Shown here: one piece after another, positions 25,738 through 33,928 of the stretch
Layout of the letters: each line of letters opens with the position of its first letter
Numbering within the stretch: position 1 is the first letter of the stretch
Source: Rhodospirillales bacterium
Lineage (GTDB): Bacteria; Pseudomonadota; Alphaproteobacteria; Azospirillales; Azospirillaceae
DNA: 39,760 nt
Reading direction: 5' to 3'
Assembly: GCA_003165295.1 (NCBI GenBank)
Contig: PLTC01000103.1
Coordinates: forward strand, 9,282-49,041
The notes under the pieces: model-generated
Seen by the model: only the letters and a program-made list of their open reading frames with translations
Told to the model about the DNA's origin: nothing
Databases searched by the model: none
Position numbers and translations under genes: made by a program

Positions 25738-25760
25738 GATATGGCGCGGCCGTCAAGCCC

Positions 25761-25789
25761 CCGGGGGGGTGCGGCTTCCCCCCCCCCGG
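25761..25789 (-). terminator. G/C-run hairpin after gloA
   Basis: CCGGGGGGG pairs with CCCCCCCGG across an 11-bp loop, starting 10 bp downstream of the gloA stop. There is no T-run. It separates the lpx-gloA transcript from the znu operator. Confidence 0.55.
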
Positions 25790-25798
25790 CCGGAACCG

Positions 25799-26236
25799 TC
25801 AGCGGCGCTCGATCAGTTCGATCCGGTAGCCATCGGGATCCTCGACGAAGGCGAGGATGGTGGTGCCGTGGCTCATGGGTCCGGGCGGCCGGGGCACCGG
25901 CACGCCGTCCGCGGCCAGACGCCGACAGGTCTCGACAATATCAGGCACGGCGATGGCGAGATGCCCGAAACCGGTCCCGATGACATAGGGTTCGGCCTGG
26001 TCCCAGTTATGGGTCAGTTCAACCACCGCGGTCGCCGCCTCGTCGCCATAGCCGACGAACGCCAGGGTAAACCGGCCGCCCGGGTAATCGGTGCGGCGCA
26101 ACAGCCTCATCCCAAGCTGGCGGGTATAGAAATCCAGCGACCGGTCCAGGTCGCGAACCCGGATCATGGTATGCAGCAACCGGCTCGCCCCACCGGTGGC
26201 CCCGGTGCCGGTCTCAGATGTCGTCGCCTCGGCCAT
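25799..26236 (-). CDS. gloA: Lactoylglutathione lyase (glyoxalase I)
   Basis: A 145-aa enzyme that isomerises the hemithioacetal of methylglyoxal and glutathione to lactoylglutathione. The four metal ligands of the two-repeat fold are present: His22 (LLHTMIRV), Glu73 (VVELTHN), His92 (GFGHLAIAV) and Glu140 (YRIELIER). Family segments LDFYTRQLGMRLLRR and FVEDPDGY are clear. The short length without the extra loops of zinc-type enzymes suggests the nickel/cobalt type. A strong GAAGGAGAAG ribosome site precedes the ATG. It follows lpxB after 34 bp and may share the lipid A transcript, although its function is unrelated; a hairpin ends it. Confidence 0.95.
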   Translation of the reverse strand: MAEATTSETGTGATGGASRLLHTMIRVRDLDRSLDFYTRQLGMRLLRRTDYPGGRFTLAFVGYGDEAATAVVELTHNWDQAEPYVIGTGFGHLAIAVPDIVETCRRLAADGVPVPRPPGPMSHGTTILAFVEDPDGYRIELIERR

Positions 26237-26270
26237 CGCCCTTCTCCTTCAGTCCTGGCCCGCCCCGCCG

Positions 26271-27458
26271 TCACCTCTTTGACGCCAAAGCCAGCCGCCA
26301 CACCGTTCCGGCAGCCCGTTCGCTGGGCGGCGTCCCGCCGGCACCAAGCCAGCCGCCGACCGCCGCCAATCCGTCCACCTGCGCCTGCCGCGCCTGTGGA
26401 TCATCCAGCAGGCCAGCCACCGCCGCCGCCAGACGCTCGGGCCGGCATTCCTCTTGAATCAGTTCCGGGACCAGCGGCCGGTCCAGCATGATATTGACCA
26501 GATTCGCATACTTGGTATGGATCAGCCGGCGGTAAAGAGCCACGGTCAGCGGATTCATCCGGTAGGCAATCACCGCCGGCAGCCGGGCGAGCGCCAGTTC
26601 CAGCGCCACCGTGCCCGACGCCGCCAGCGCCACCGTCGCGGCGGCAAAGGCATCGTACTTCTCGGCATCCCCCTCGGTCACCACCATCGGCACCGCCCAC
26701 TCCGCCGCCACCGCCCGCACCGTCGCCGCCAGATGGGAGAGCGTCGGCACCACCGCAACCAGACCGGGATAGCGCGGAGCCAGATGCTGAAGCGCCCCTC
26801 CGAAATCCGGCAGCAATCGGCGCAGTTCGGTGGTCCGGCTGCCCGGCAGCACGGCAATCACCGGCGCGTCGGCAGCGATGCCGTGACGCCGGCGAAAGCC
26901 CGCCCCATCGCCGCAATCGGCACCGGCCTCGACGATGGGATGCCCGACAAAGGTGGTGGCCAGACCCTCACGCTCGAACCACGGCGGCTCGAACGGCAGC
27001 AACACCAGCAAATGGTCGAGGAACGCCGCAATCTTGCGGGCGCGCTCGGGCCGCCAGGCCCAAACCGTCGGCGCCACGTAATGAATCAGCGGCACCGCCC
27101 GCACCGGATGCCGGCTCTGCCGCAGGCGCCGGCCGACCCGGAAGGTAAATCCCGGCGCGTCGATGGTGATCACCGCGTCGGGCATGCCGTCGCGAATGGC
27201 CGCCACCGTCTGATTGAGGCGCCGGATCAGCCGGGGCAGGCGCGGCAACAGCTCAAACACCCCAAACAGCGACAGTTCCGCCATCGGGAACAGCGGCTCC
27301 AGGCCCTCGGCGACCATGCGCTCGCCACCAATGCCAAGGAACTGCACCGGCCGGTCGGCACCACGCTTGAGCGCCGCCATCAGCCGGGCGCCCAGCAGGT
27401 CGCCCGACGGCTCGCCGGCAATCAGGAACAGCCGCAGCGGCGCAGCCCCGCCGGTCAT
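26271..27458 (-). CDS. lpxB: Lipid-A-disaccharide synthase
   Basis: A 395-aa inner-membrane-associated glycosyltransferase that joins UDP-2,3-diacylglucosamine and lipid X into the tetra-acyl disaccharide of lipid A. Family hallmarks are the N-terminal LIAGEPSGDLLGARL, the VITIDAPGFTFRVGR segment, HYVAPTVWAWRPERARKI and the nucleotide-binding VLPGSRTTELRRLLP. The middle of the C-terminal half has AASGTVALELAL and VIAYRMNPLT, also typical. The start overlaps the lpxI stop by 4 bp (ATGA). It directly uses the product of LpxI, its neighbour. Length is normal for the family. Confidence 0.97.
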   Translation of the reverse strand: MTGGAAPLRLFLIAGEPSGDLLGARLMAALKRGADRPVQFLGIGGERMVAEGLEPLFPMAELSLFGVFELLPRLPRLIRRLNQTVAAIRDGMPDAVITIDAPGFTFRVGRRLRQSRHPVRAVPLIHYVAPTVWAWRPERARKIAAFLDHLLVLLPFEPPWFEREGLATTFVGHPIVEAGADCGDGAGFRRRHGIAADAPVIAVLPGSRTTELRRLLPDFGGALQHLAPRYPGLVAVVPTLSHLAATVRAVAAEWAVPMVVTEGDAEKYDAFAAATVALAASGTVALELALARLPAVIAYRMNPLTVALYRRLIHTKYANLVNIMLDRPLVPELIQEECRPERLAAAVAGLLDDPQARQAQVDGLAAVGGWLGAGGTPPSERAAGTVWRLALASKR

Positions 27459-28288
27459 GACGGTAACGGCGCACCCGCCGCCACCCCGACCACGAACAGC
27501 CCGGCTGCGTCGGCCTCCGCCACCAACGCCGGACGATCCATGACCAGGGTTCCGCCGGCTTCAATGGCAATGCCGCGCAGGCCGGCCGCCGCCGCCGCCG
27601 CCACAGTCCGGACACCCACCGTCGGCAGGTCCAACCGCCGGTCCTGCTGCGGCTTCTTGACCTTGACCAGTACGCCGCCGGCGCCCTCCCGGCGCAAGGA
27701 ACCGCAACGGGCAATCAGCGCATCTGTTCCCTCGATGGCCTCGACCCCCAGCACCAGCCCCTGCTGCACCACCACCGCCTGGCCCACATCAAGCGCCCCG
27801 ACGATTCGCGCCACCTCAATGCCGCGAACGATATCGGCCTCTGCCGTCGCGTCAGGCACCAAAGCCCCAAGCGGTCCCGCGGGCGCCAGCAGGTCACGCA
27901 GGATATCCTGGATGCCGACCACCCGGAACCCCTCGTCCTCGAGGCCCCGGGTAATCGCCCGCAGGAAACCGTCGTCACCCAGCGCCCGGGTCCCGACCTT
28001 GGCCAGGAATTTGGTCGCCCGCCAGTCGGGCATGATCTCTGGAATCGACGGTCGGCGCACCGGCCCGGCGAACACCAGTTCGGTCACGCCGTTGCCGTGC
28101 AGGAACTCGAGGATCGCCGACGCCGCCCCGAAGCGCGACCACAGGTGAGGAACGCCAGCCACCGCAGCCGGTGCCGTGTGGCCTTCGAACGCCACCATGA
28201 ACACCTCGCGGCCGGCGCCCCGCGCGGCCTCGGCCAGCCGCGCCGGCAGGTCGCCGCCCCCGGCGAAAATGGCGAGCCTAACCGCCAT
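27455..28288 (-). CDS. lpxI: UDP-2,3-diacylglucosamine pyrophosphatase LpxI
   Basis: A 277-aa enzyme that hydrolyses UDP-2,3-diacylglucosamine to lipid X and UMP in the lipid A pathway. This is the type that replaces LpxH in alphaproteobacteria. Landmarks are the N-terminal IFAGGGDLPARLAE, VFAGPVRRPS, LGDDGFLRAI, and the C-terminal EGTDALIARCG and VKVKKPQQDRRLDLPTVG segments. The start overlaps the end of lpxA by 11 bp, and its stop overlaps the lpxB start by 4 bp, so it is in the middle of a tightly packed operon. Confidence 0.96.
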   Translation of the reverse strand: MAVRLAIFAGGGDLPARLAEAARGAGREVFMVAFEGHTAPAAVAGVPHLWSRFGAASAILEFLHGNGVTELVFAGPVRRPSIPEIMPDWRATKFLAKVGTRALGDDGFLRAITRGLEDEGFRVVGIQDILRDLLAPAGPLGALVPDATAEADIVRGIEVARIVGALDVGQAVVVQQGLVLGVEAIEGTDALIARCGSLRREGAGGVLVKVKKPQQDRRLDLPTVGVRTVAAAAAAGLRGIAIEAGGTLVMDRPALVAEADAAGLFVVGVAAGAPLPS

Positions 28289-29081
28289 TCTCCGGCCGCG
28301 GCTGACACACCGCCCGCGATGTCTTGACCCGCAGGAAGGCGACGATATCGCCCACCAACCGATGATCCGCGAAGGTCTGCGCCACCTCGTCCAGGCGATC
28401 GGCCAGCGTCCCGCCCGGCCCGAACAGCGCCCGATAGGCCGTGCGCAGCGTCTGGATGTCCTCCCGGCTGTACCCGCGCCGCTCCAGCCCGACCAGATTC
28501 AGTCCCGACAGCCGGGCGCGCTCGCCCATCACCAGCCCATAGGGAATGACGTCGTTTTCGACGCCGGACATCCCGCCGATCATGGCATGGGGACCGATGC
28601 GGACAAACTGGTGAACCGCGCTGAGCCCGCCAAGAATGGCATAATCCCCGACCACCACATGTCCGGCCAGCGTGGCATTGTTGGCCAGGATGACGTGGTC
28701 GCCGAGCCGGCAGTCATGGGCCACATGGGCCCCGACCATGAACAGGCCCTCGTCACCGACCGAGGTGATCATGCCGCCGCCCGCCGTTCCCGGGTTCATG
28801 GTGACATGCTCCCGAATACGGTTGTTGCGCCCGATCACCAGTTCCGACGCCTCGCCGCGGTACTTCAAGTCCTGCGGCGGTGTGCCCAGCACCGCGAACG
28901 GATAAACCACGGTGCCGGCGCCAACCTGGGTCCGTCCGTCCACCACCACATGCGAAACCAGACGAACGCCGGCCCCAAGCTCGACCTCGCCACCGACACA
29001 GCAACAGGGGCCGATCTCGACCCCCTCGCCAAGGCGCGCCGCCGGATCGACGACCGCGCTGGGATGAACGGACGCCGTCAT
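28278..29081 (-). CDS. lpxA: UDP-N-acetylglucosamine acyltransferase
   Basis: A 267-aa left-handed beta-helix acyltransferase catalysing the first step of lipid A synthesis, transfer of a hydroxyacyl chain from ACP to UDP-GlcNAc. Hexapeptide repeats run from residue 8 to about 185. The catalytic histidine is His122 in GAHVAHDC (His119 is also present), followed by ILANNATLAGHV and AVHQFVRIG. A helical C-terminal domain completes the fold. The ATG was chosen because it overlaps the fabZ stop as ATGA and starts the MTASVHPSAVV helix; an upstream in-frame start would overlap fabZ by 45 bp. It is co-transcribed with fabZ, lpxI and lpxB. Confidence 0.97.
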   Translation of the reverse strand: MTASVHPSAVVDPAARLGEGVEIGPCCCVGGEVELGAGVRLVSHVVVDGRTQVGAGTVVYPFAVLGTPPQDLKYRGEASELVIGRNNRIREHVTMNPGTAGGGMITSVGDEGLFMVGAHVAHDCRLGDHVILANNATLAGHVVVGDYAILGGLSAVHQFVRIGPHAMIGGMSGVENDVIPYGLVMGERARLSGLNLVGLERRGYSREDIQTLRTAYRALFGPGGTLADRLDEVAQTFADHRLVGDIVAFLRVKTSRAVCQPRPENGG

Positions 29082-29548
29082 CGATCGTTCAAAATCATCG
29101 CGGCATAGGTCGCTTCGGCACACAAAATGTCGTTGACCTTGGCCTCGCCCTTGAATTTCCAGACATTGCCGCGCTGCCGAACCTTGTTGACGTGAATATA
29201 CGCGGTATCGCCCGGGGTCACCGGCTTACGAAAACGCGCTTCGTCAACGGTCATGAAATAAACCAGCTTGCCTTCCGCCTCCGCCCCCAGCGTCGCCACC
29301 ACCAATACCGCCGCGGTCTGCGCCATCGATTCGATGATCATCACGCCGGGCATCACCGGCCGCTGAGGAAAATGTCCCTGGAAGAAAGGCTCGTTGATCG
29401 TGACATTCTTGATCCCGATCGCGCTCTCGCCCCGCACGACGTTAACCACCCGGTCGATCATCAGCATCGGGTAGCGATGCGGTATCATCTGCATGACCCG
29501 CGTGATGTCGATGTCGGACATCGCATCCATTTCCGTTGCCGCCCCCAT
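29078..29548 (-). CDS. fabZ: 3-hydroxyacyl-ACP dehydratase FabZ
   Basis: A 156-aa hot-dog-fold dehydratase of fatty acid synthesis, which competes with LpxA and LpxD for hydroxyacyl-ACP. The catalytic pair is His59 in FFQGHFPQRPVMPGV and Glu73 in IIESMAQ; the N-terminal MIPHRYPMLMIDRV segment is typical. Three in-frame ATGs (29548, 29530, 29521) are possible; the second would give an N-terminus of the usual length, so the start is uncertain by up to nine residues. lpxA overlaps its stop. Upstream, where lpxD is usually found, there are only about 200 bp of non-coding sequence. Confidence 0.95.
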   Translation of the reverse strand: MGAATEMDAMSDIDITRVMQMIPHRYPMLMIDRVVNVVRGESAIGIKNVTINEPFFQGHFPQRPVMPGVMIIESMAQTAAVLVVATLGAEAEGKLVYFMTVDEARFRKPVTPGDTAYIHVNKVRQRGNVWKFKGEAKVNDILCAEATYAAMILNDR

Positions 29549-29637
29549 CTTCCGACCGCCGTTCTTCTTGCTGATCCCAATGCCGATACCGTCGCCGGTG
29601 CCGGTTCCTTGTGCCCGATTCCCGCCCGCCGATCAAT

Positions 29638-29669
29638 CCCCAACCGAAACGGCCCCCAACCGAAACGGC
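29638..29669. repeat. 16-bp direct repeat in the skp-fabZ gap
   Basis: Two tandem exact copies of CCCCAACCGAAACGGC, followed by Pro-codon-like C/G-rich sequence. It lies in the 200-bp gap between skp and fabZ, at the place where lpxD normally stands. Confidence 0.8.
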
Positions 29670-29749
29670 CCCCGTCCGGGAAAGCCGAACCCCCGGCCCC
29701 CGGCCACGCCGGGCGCGCCAGGAGGGCCGGGATTCCGGTCCGCCGAAGG

Positions 29750-30322
29750 CTACTTCCTGACCGACGGAATGTTGACCGCGACCGAGGGCAGTTTGCTGTT
29801 GAGGCGGCTCAGCACCTCCTGGGTCACGTCCAGGTCGGTGTCGGCGAAGACCACCGCCGGCCTCGGCAGCACCAGATTGATGCCCTTCTCCCGGGCCAGG
29901 GTGCCCAGAATATCGTTGATCGCGCCGAGAATGGTCCGTGACGCCTCGGTATCGCCCTGTTGGAGCGCCTTCTGGCGCGCCTGGGCGTCACGCTGATAGT
30001 CCGCCACCTGCTTTTCGAAGTCGCGGCGTTTCTTGGCGAACGCATCCTCCGACAACGCGGCGTGTTGCCGCTCCAGGTCCTGCTGGCCCTGGCGCAGCTT
30101 TTCCTCCTGGGCCGAGATTTCCCGATGGAAAATCTCCCCCTGGCTCTCAATGGCCTTTTGGACGGCCTTGCCGGCAGTCGACTCGTGAAGAATAAGTTGA
30201 AGATCCACCACCGCCACCACCGGCGGTTTGCCGTCGGCCTTTGCGCCAACCACCGGCACCGAAACCAGAGTGAGGATAACCGCAGCGGCGGCCAGTGCCC
30301 ACCGTCCATCCCGAAGCATCAT
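29750..30322 (-). CDS. Periplasmic chaperone of the Skp/OmpH family
   Basis: A 190-aa protein with a signal peptide (LAAAAVILTLVSVPVVGAKA) and a mature part that begins with a short beta strand VVAVVDLQLILHES. It then forms a long charged helical hairpin (about residues 50-145) and ends with another strand region (INLVLPRPAVVFAD, then DVTQEVLSRLNSKLP). That is the Skp layout: a trimer with tentacle arms that hold unfolded outer-membrane proteins on the way to BamA. The ATG ATG start gives one residue of uncertainty. It starts 3 bp after the bamA stop, a spacing that implies joint expression. Confidence 0.92.
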   Translation of the reverse strand: MMLRDGRWALAAAAVILTLVSVPVVGAKADGKPPVVAVVDLQLILHESTAGKAVQKAIESQGEIFHREISAQEEKLRQGQQDLERQHAALSEDAFAKKRRDFEKQVADYQRDAQARQKALQQGDTEASRTILGAINDILGTLAREKGINLVLPRPAVVFADTDLDVTQEVLSRLNSKLPSVAVNIPSVRK

Positions 30323-30325
30323 GTG

Positions 30326-32656
30326 TCAGAACCTAGTGCCAAAGTTGAAGCGGAATTGCTGGGTCTTATCATAACTCTGCTTGGCGACCGGAATTGCGAA
30401 GTCGATCCCGATCGGACCCAACGGCGACCGCCACTGAAGACCGAGGCCACTCGCCGCGCGCAACGACGCACTGTCCACAACATTCGGAGTGCTGGCGATC
30501 TCCACGTGGCTGAGCGAGCCTACGTCGGTGAAGGCATGTCCGAACAGTCCCAGTTCGTCGGGCAAACCCAGCGGAAAGCGGAGTTCCACGGTCCCCCGAT
30601 AGAACTGGTTGCCACCGAGCGCGTCGCCCGTCGAGATGTCGCGCGGACCGATACCCGCGGTCTGGAAGCCGCGGAGTGTGTCGCCGCCGATAAAGAAGCG
30701 GTCGGCAATGAACACGTCCTGACCCAGACCGACGATGTAGCCGGCTTCGCCGCCGAGGCTGAGCACCCATTGGTCCCAGGTCGGTATCGGGAAGTAATAG
30801 GTGCCGCTGAGCCGGGTCCGAACATAGTCGGCATCGCCGCCGAGTCCGGCGAAGTCGTTGCCAACCTTGACGATAAAGCCGTTGACCGGATCGGTTTTGC
30901 TGTTCCGGGTATCGTAGCTCAACTCGTGGCTGACCTGCGAGACGTTCCGCGTGCCGACCTGATCGATAATGTAGATCGAGGCCGTCGAAGGAACGTCGCT
31001 GATGGTGGTCTGCTGAAAGCTGTAGCTCACCCGTTCCCGCAGGCGCTCGGTCAGAGGAAAGCCCAGGTGCAGACCGAAGCCGGTATCGGTCTCGTTGTAT
31101 TCGCTATAGGTCTGGTTGTCACGGACGATACGGAACAGATCAACCCCGGCCGCCAGGTCGCGGTTGAGAAAGTACGGCTCCGTAAACGAAATGTCGTATT
31201 GTTGCGTCCGCTGCGACACCGTCGCCCCGAACCGCAGGTCCTGGCCCCTGCCCAGCAGGTTGCGTTCGCTGATGCTGAAGTCGCCAAGCGCGCCATCGGT
31301 GGTCGAGAAGCCGGCGCCCAGCGAGATTTCACCCGTGGACTTTTCGGTGACATCCACCTCGATCACGGTCTGGTCCGGCTGGCTGCCCTCGGCATTGGTC
31401 ACGTTGACCTTGTCGAAGAAGTCGAGCTTGCGGATGCGCTCTTCCGAACGTTTCAGCTTCGAGGTATTGAACGGATCGCCCTCACTGAGCAGCATTTCGC
31501 GGCGAATCACCTCATCCAGGGTGCGAAGGTTGCCGTTAATATTGATGCGCTCGACATAAACCCGCGGACCCTCGTTGACTTCAAAGGTAAGATCGACGGT
31601 ATGGGCATCGCGGTGGCGATCAACCTTGGGCCGGATGTCGACGAAGGCGTATTGCAGGTCGCCGAGCGCGTCGGTCAGCGCGGTGATGCTCTTTTCCACC
31701 TCGCCGGCATCGTACCAGTCGCCTTCGGCCACGGTAATCCGGTCTCGCAGGGTCTCGGGATCAAGGCCCTTGAGGTTGGTGGTCAGATCAATCTTGCCGA
31801 ACTGGTAACGCTCGCCTTCCTCAATCGTGAAGGTGATGTAGAAGGCGTCCCGCTCCGGAGTCAGTTCGGCTACCGCCGACACCACCCGAAAATCAGCATA
31901 GCCCTGGGTCAGGTAATACTGGCGCAGCAATTCTTTGTCATAATTCAGCCGGTCGGGATCGTAGTTGTCGTCGCTCGACAGGAAGCGGTACCAGCGGGAT
32001 TCCTTGGTCCGCAACACGCCCAGCAGTGTTCCCCGACTGAACTTCTCATTGCCAACGAAATTGATCCGTTCGACCTCGGTCCGCGGTCCTTCGTCGATTT
32101 CAAAGACCAGGTCCACCCGGTTCTGGTCGAGCTTGATCACCTTCGGCTCGACGGTGGCGGCGAACCGGCCATTGCGCCGATACAGATCAAGGATGCGCTG
32201 AACGTCGCTCTGGACCCGGGTCCGGGTGTACACCACCCGCGGTCGCAGTTGCAGTTCGCTCTGGAGCTGGTCTTCCTTGAGCCGCTTGTTGCCCTCGAAC
32301 GCGATCCGGTTGATGATCGGATTTTCGACCACCTTGACCACCAGCGTATCACCCTCGCGGCGCAACGCCACGTCGGCAAACAGCCCGGTCGCAAACAGCG
32401 CCTTCAGGGACTGATCAAGGCGGCCGGCGTCAAACGGATCACCCGGCTGAAGTTGCAGATAGGAGCGAACGGTGCTCGGCTCGATCCGCTGGGTTCCGTC
32501 GACCCGGATGGCCGAGACCGTTCCCCCCTCGGGAATCTGGGCCACACTGGTCGCCGCGACACCGGCACCGGCAGTTTCGGCGCGCGCCTGACCGCCGATG
32601 GTGAGGATGCCAACGGCCAACGCCATCAGCACCCATCCTGAGAAACTGAGCCTCAA
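30326..32656 (-). CDS. bamA: Outer-membrane protein assembly factor BamA
   Basis: A 776-aa Omp85 protein, the core of the machinery that inserts barrels into the outer membrane. A signal peptide (ALAVGILTIGGQARA) is followed by five POTRA domains (about 40-420), with IRVDGTQRIEPSTVRSYL as the first. The C-terminal barrel carries the conserved loop-6 region around DRFFIGGDTLRGF and ends in FNFGTRF with the terminal Phe. The start is probably TTG: GGGGGGGAC precedes it, and it supplies the basic residue of the signal peptide; the next ATG, ten codons in, would leave the signal peptide without a positive charge. rseP is 24 bp upstream and skp 3 bp downstream. Confidence 0.97.
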   Translation of the reverse strand: MRLSFSGWVLMALAVGILTIGGQARAETAGAGVAATSVAQIPEGGTVSAIRVDGTQRIEPSTVRSYLQLQPGDPFDAGRLDQSLKALFATGLFADVALRREGDTLVVKVVENPIINRIAFEGNKRLKEDQLQSELQLRPRVVYTRTRVQSDVQRILDLYRRNGRFAATVEPKVIKLDQNRVDLVFEIDEGPRTEVERINFVGNEKFSRGTLLGVLRTKESRWYRFLSSDDNYDPDRLNYDKELLRQYYLTQGYADFRVVSAVAELTPERDAFYITFTIEEGERYQFGKIDLTTNLKGLDPETLRDRITVAEGDWYDAGEVEKSITALTDALGDLQYAFVDIRPKVDRHRDAHTVDLTFEVNEGPRVYVERININGNLRTLDEVIRREMLLSEGDPFNTSKLKRSEERIRKLDFFDKVNVTNAEGSQPDQTVIEVDVTEKSTGEISLGAGFSTTDGALGDFSISERNLLGRGQDLRFGATVSQRTQQYDISFTEPYFLNRDLAAGVDLFRIVRDNQTYSEYNETDTGFGLHLGFPLTERLRERVSYSFQQTTISDVPSTASIYIIDQVGTRNVSQVSHELSYDTRNSKTDPVNGFIVKVGNDFAGLGGDADYVRTRLSGTYYFPIPTWDQWVLSLGGEAGYIVGLGQDVFIADRFFIGGDTLRGFQTAGIGPRDISTGDALGGNQFYRGTVELRFPLGLPDELGLFGHAFTDVGSLSHVEIASTPNVVDSASLRAASGLGLQWRSPLGPIGIDFAIPVAKQSYDKTQQFRFNFGTRF

Positions 32657-32680
32657 AGCGTCCCCCCCGACAATACTGGC

Positions 32681-33814
32681 TTAGGATATCAATCCTCGGA
32701 AAAACTCGACCACCCGCAGATGCACGAGGTCGTTCCAAGTCGCGAACACCATCAACGTTAATACCAGAGCCAACCCGACGCGAAAACCATATTCTTGCGC
32801 CCGCTCGCCCAGCGGCCGGCCTCGGACGGCTTCGATGCCATAAAACAACAGGTGCCCGCCATCAAGAAGGGGTACCGGAAAGAGGTTGATCAGCCCGAGA
32901 TTGATCGACAACAAGGCCAAAAACCAGATCAGGGAAACTATGCCGGTTTGCGCGACCTCCCCCGACATCTGGGCAATGCGCAGCGGCCCTCCCAGATCTT
33001 CGGTACCACGCTCGCCGCGGATCATCTGGCCGACCCCGACCAGTGTCGCCGTGGTAAGGTCGGCGGTCTCGCGGACGGCCCGCCAGACCGCGGTCACCGG
33101 ATCATAGCGCCGGTAGTCCAGCCCCGACCGGCCGATGCCGAGCAGGCCGACCTGATAGCTGTTACCGAAGCGGTCGGTTACGGTCGAGGGCTTGGGGGTT
33201 GCGGTGACCGTGACCCGCTGGTTGTCCCGCATCACCCCGACCGCCAGCGGCTGGCCCGGGGCCATGCTGACGATGGCCTTCACATCCTCGAATCGCTCGA
33301 TGGCCCGGCCGTCGATGTCAACGATGACGTCGCCGGGGCGGAGCCCGGCCGCCTCGGCGGCGCTGCCGGCCTGGACGGTGCCGATGTCGGCGGGCGTGAA
33401 CGGCTGACCGTAGGTCGCGAACAACACGGCCAACACCACCACCGCAAACAGGAAGTTGGCAGCGGGTCCGGCAACGACGATGGCCGCCCGCTGGGACAGC
33501 GGCTTGTGGTGAAATGAAACCGCCTGCTCTTCGGGAGTCATCTGGGGCAGGTCGTCACGCGGTGTGCTGGCCGCACTGGCATCGCCAAAAAACTTCACGT
33601 AGCCGCCCAACGGCAGCAGGCTGAGGCGCCAGCGGGTGCCGTGGCGATCGGTACGGCCAAAAAGTTCCGGCCCCATCCCGAACGAAAACACCTCGACCCG
33701 GACCCCAAAGCGCCGCGCCATCAGGTAATGGCCAAGTTCATGCACGAACACCAGGACCGTCAGGACGACGATGAAGGGAACGGCGTAGTGCCACAATCCG
33801 TCAATTATTGCCAT
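32681..33814 (-). CDS. rseP: Site-2 intramembrane zinc protease RseP
   Basis: A 377-aa inner-membrane protease that cuts anti-sigma factors and leftover signal peptides. The active site HELGH (His25, Glu26, His29) lies in the first membrane helix. A PDZ domain (around GLRPGDVIVDIDGRAIERF) sits in the middle, and the second metal-binding segment NLFPVPLLDGGHLLFYGIEA is near the end. I prefer the ATG giving MAIIDGLWHYAVPF, preceded by GGATGGG; an ATG four codons earlier is equally in frame. It stands between dxr and bamA, linking envelope stress response to barrel assembly as in many proteobacteria. Confidence 0.96.
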   Translation of the reverse strand: MAIIDGLWHYAVPFIVVLTVLVFVHELGHYLMARRFGVRVEVFSFGMGPELFGRTDRHGTRWRLSLLPLGGYVKFFGDASAASTPRDDLPQMTPEEQAVSFHHKPLSQRAAIVVAGPAANFLFAVVVLAVLFATYGQPFTPADIGTVQAGSAAEAAGLRPGDVIVDIDGRAIERFEDVKAIVSMAPGQPLAVGVMRDNQRVTVTATPKPSTVTDRFGNSYQVGLLGIGRSGLDYRRYDPVTAVWRAVRETADLTTATLVGVGQMIRGERGTEDLGGPLRIAQMSGEVAQTGIVSLIWFLALLSINLGLINLFPVPLLDGGHLLFYGIEAVRGRPLGERAQEYGFRVGLALVLTLMVFATWNDLVHLRVVEFFRGLIS

Positions 33815-33928
33815 CGATTCGCCCATCCGCGCTGGCCGCGACCATCGGTCGCCGCCTTTACGCCAAGAAATTGATCCCGTGTCCGGCCCGCCGGCACCCG
33901 TTCCGACGTGGCCCCGGGACCCCGGAGC

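Noticed and set aside
29960-32641. A very long open frame antisense to bamA
   Set aside because: The minus strand encodes a complete BamA. The plus frame is open only because of the codon bias of bamA.
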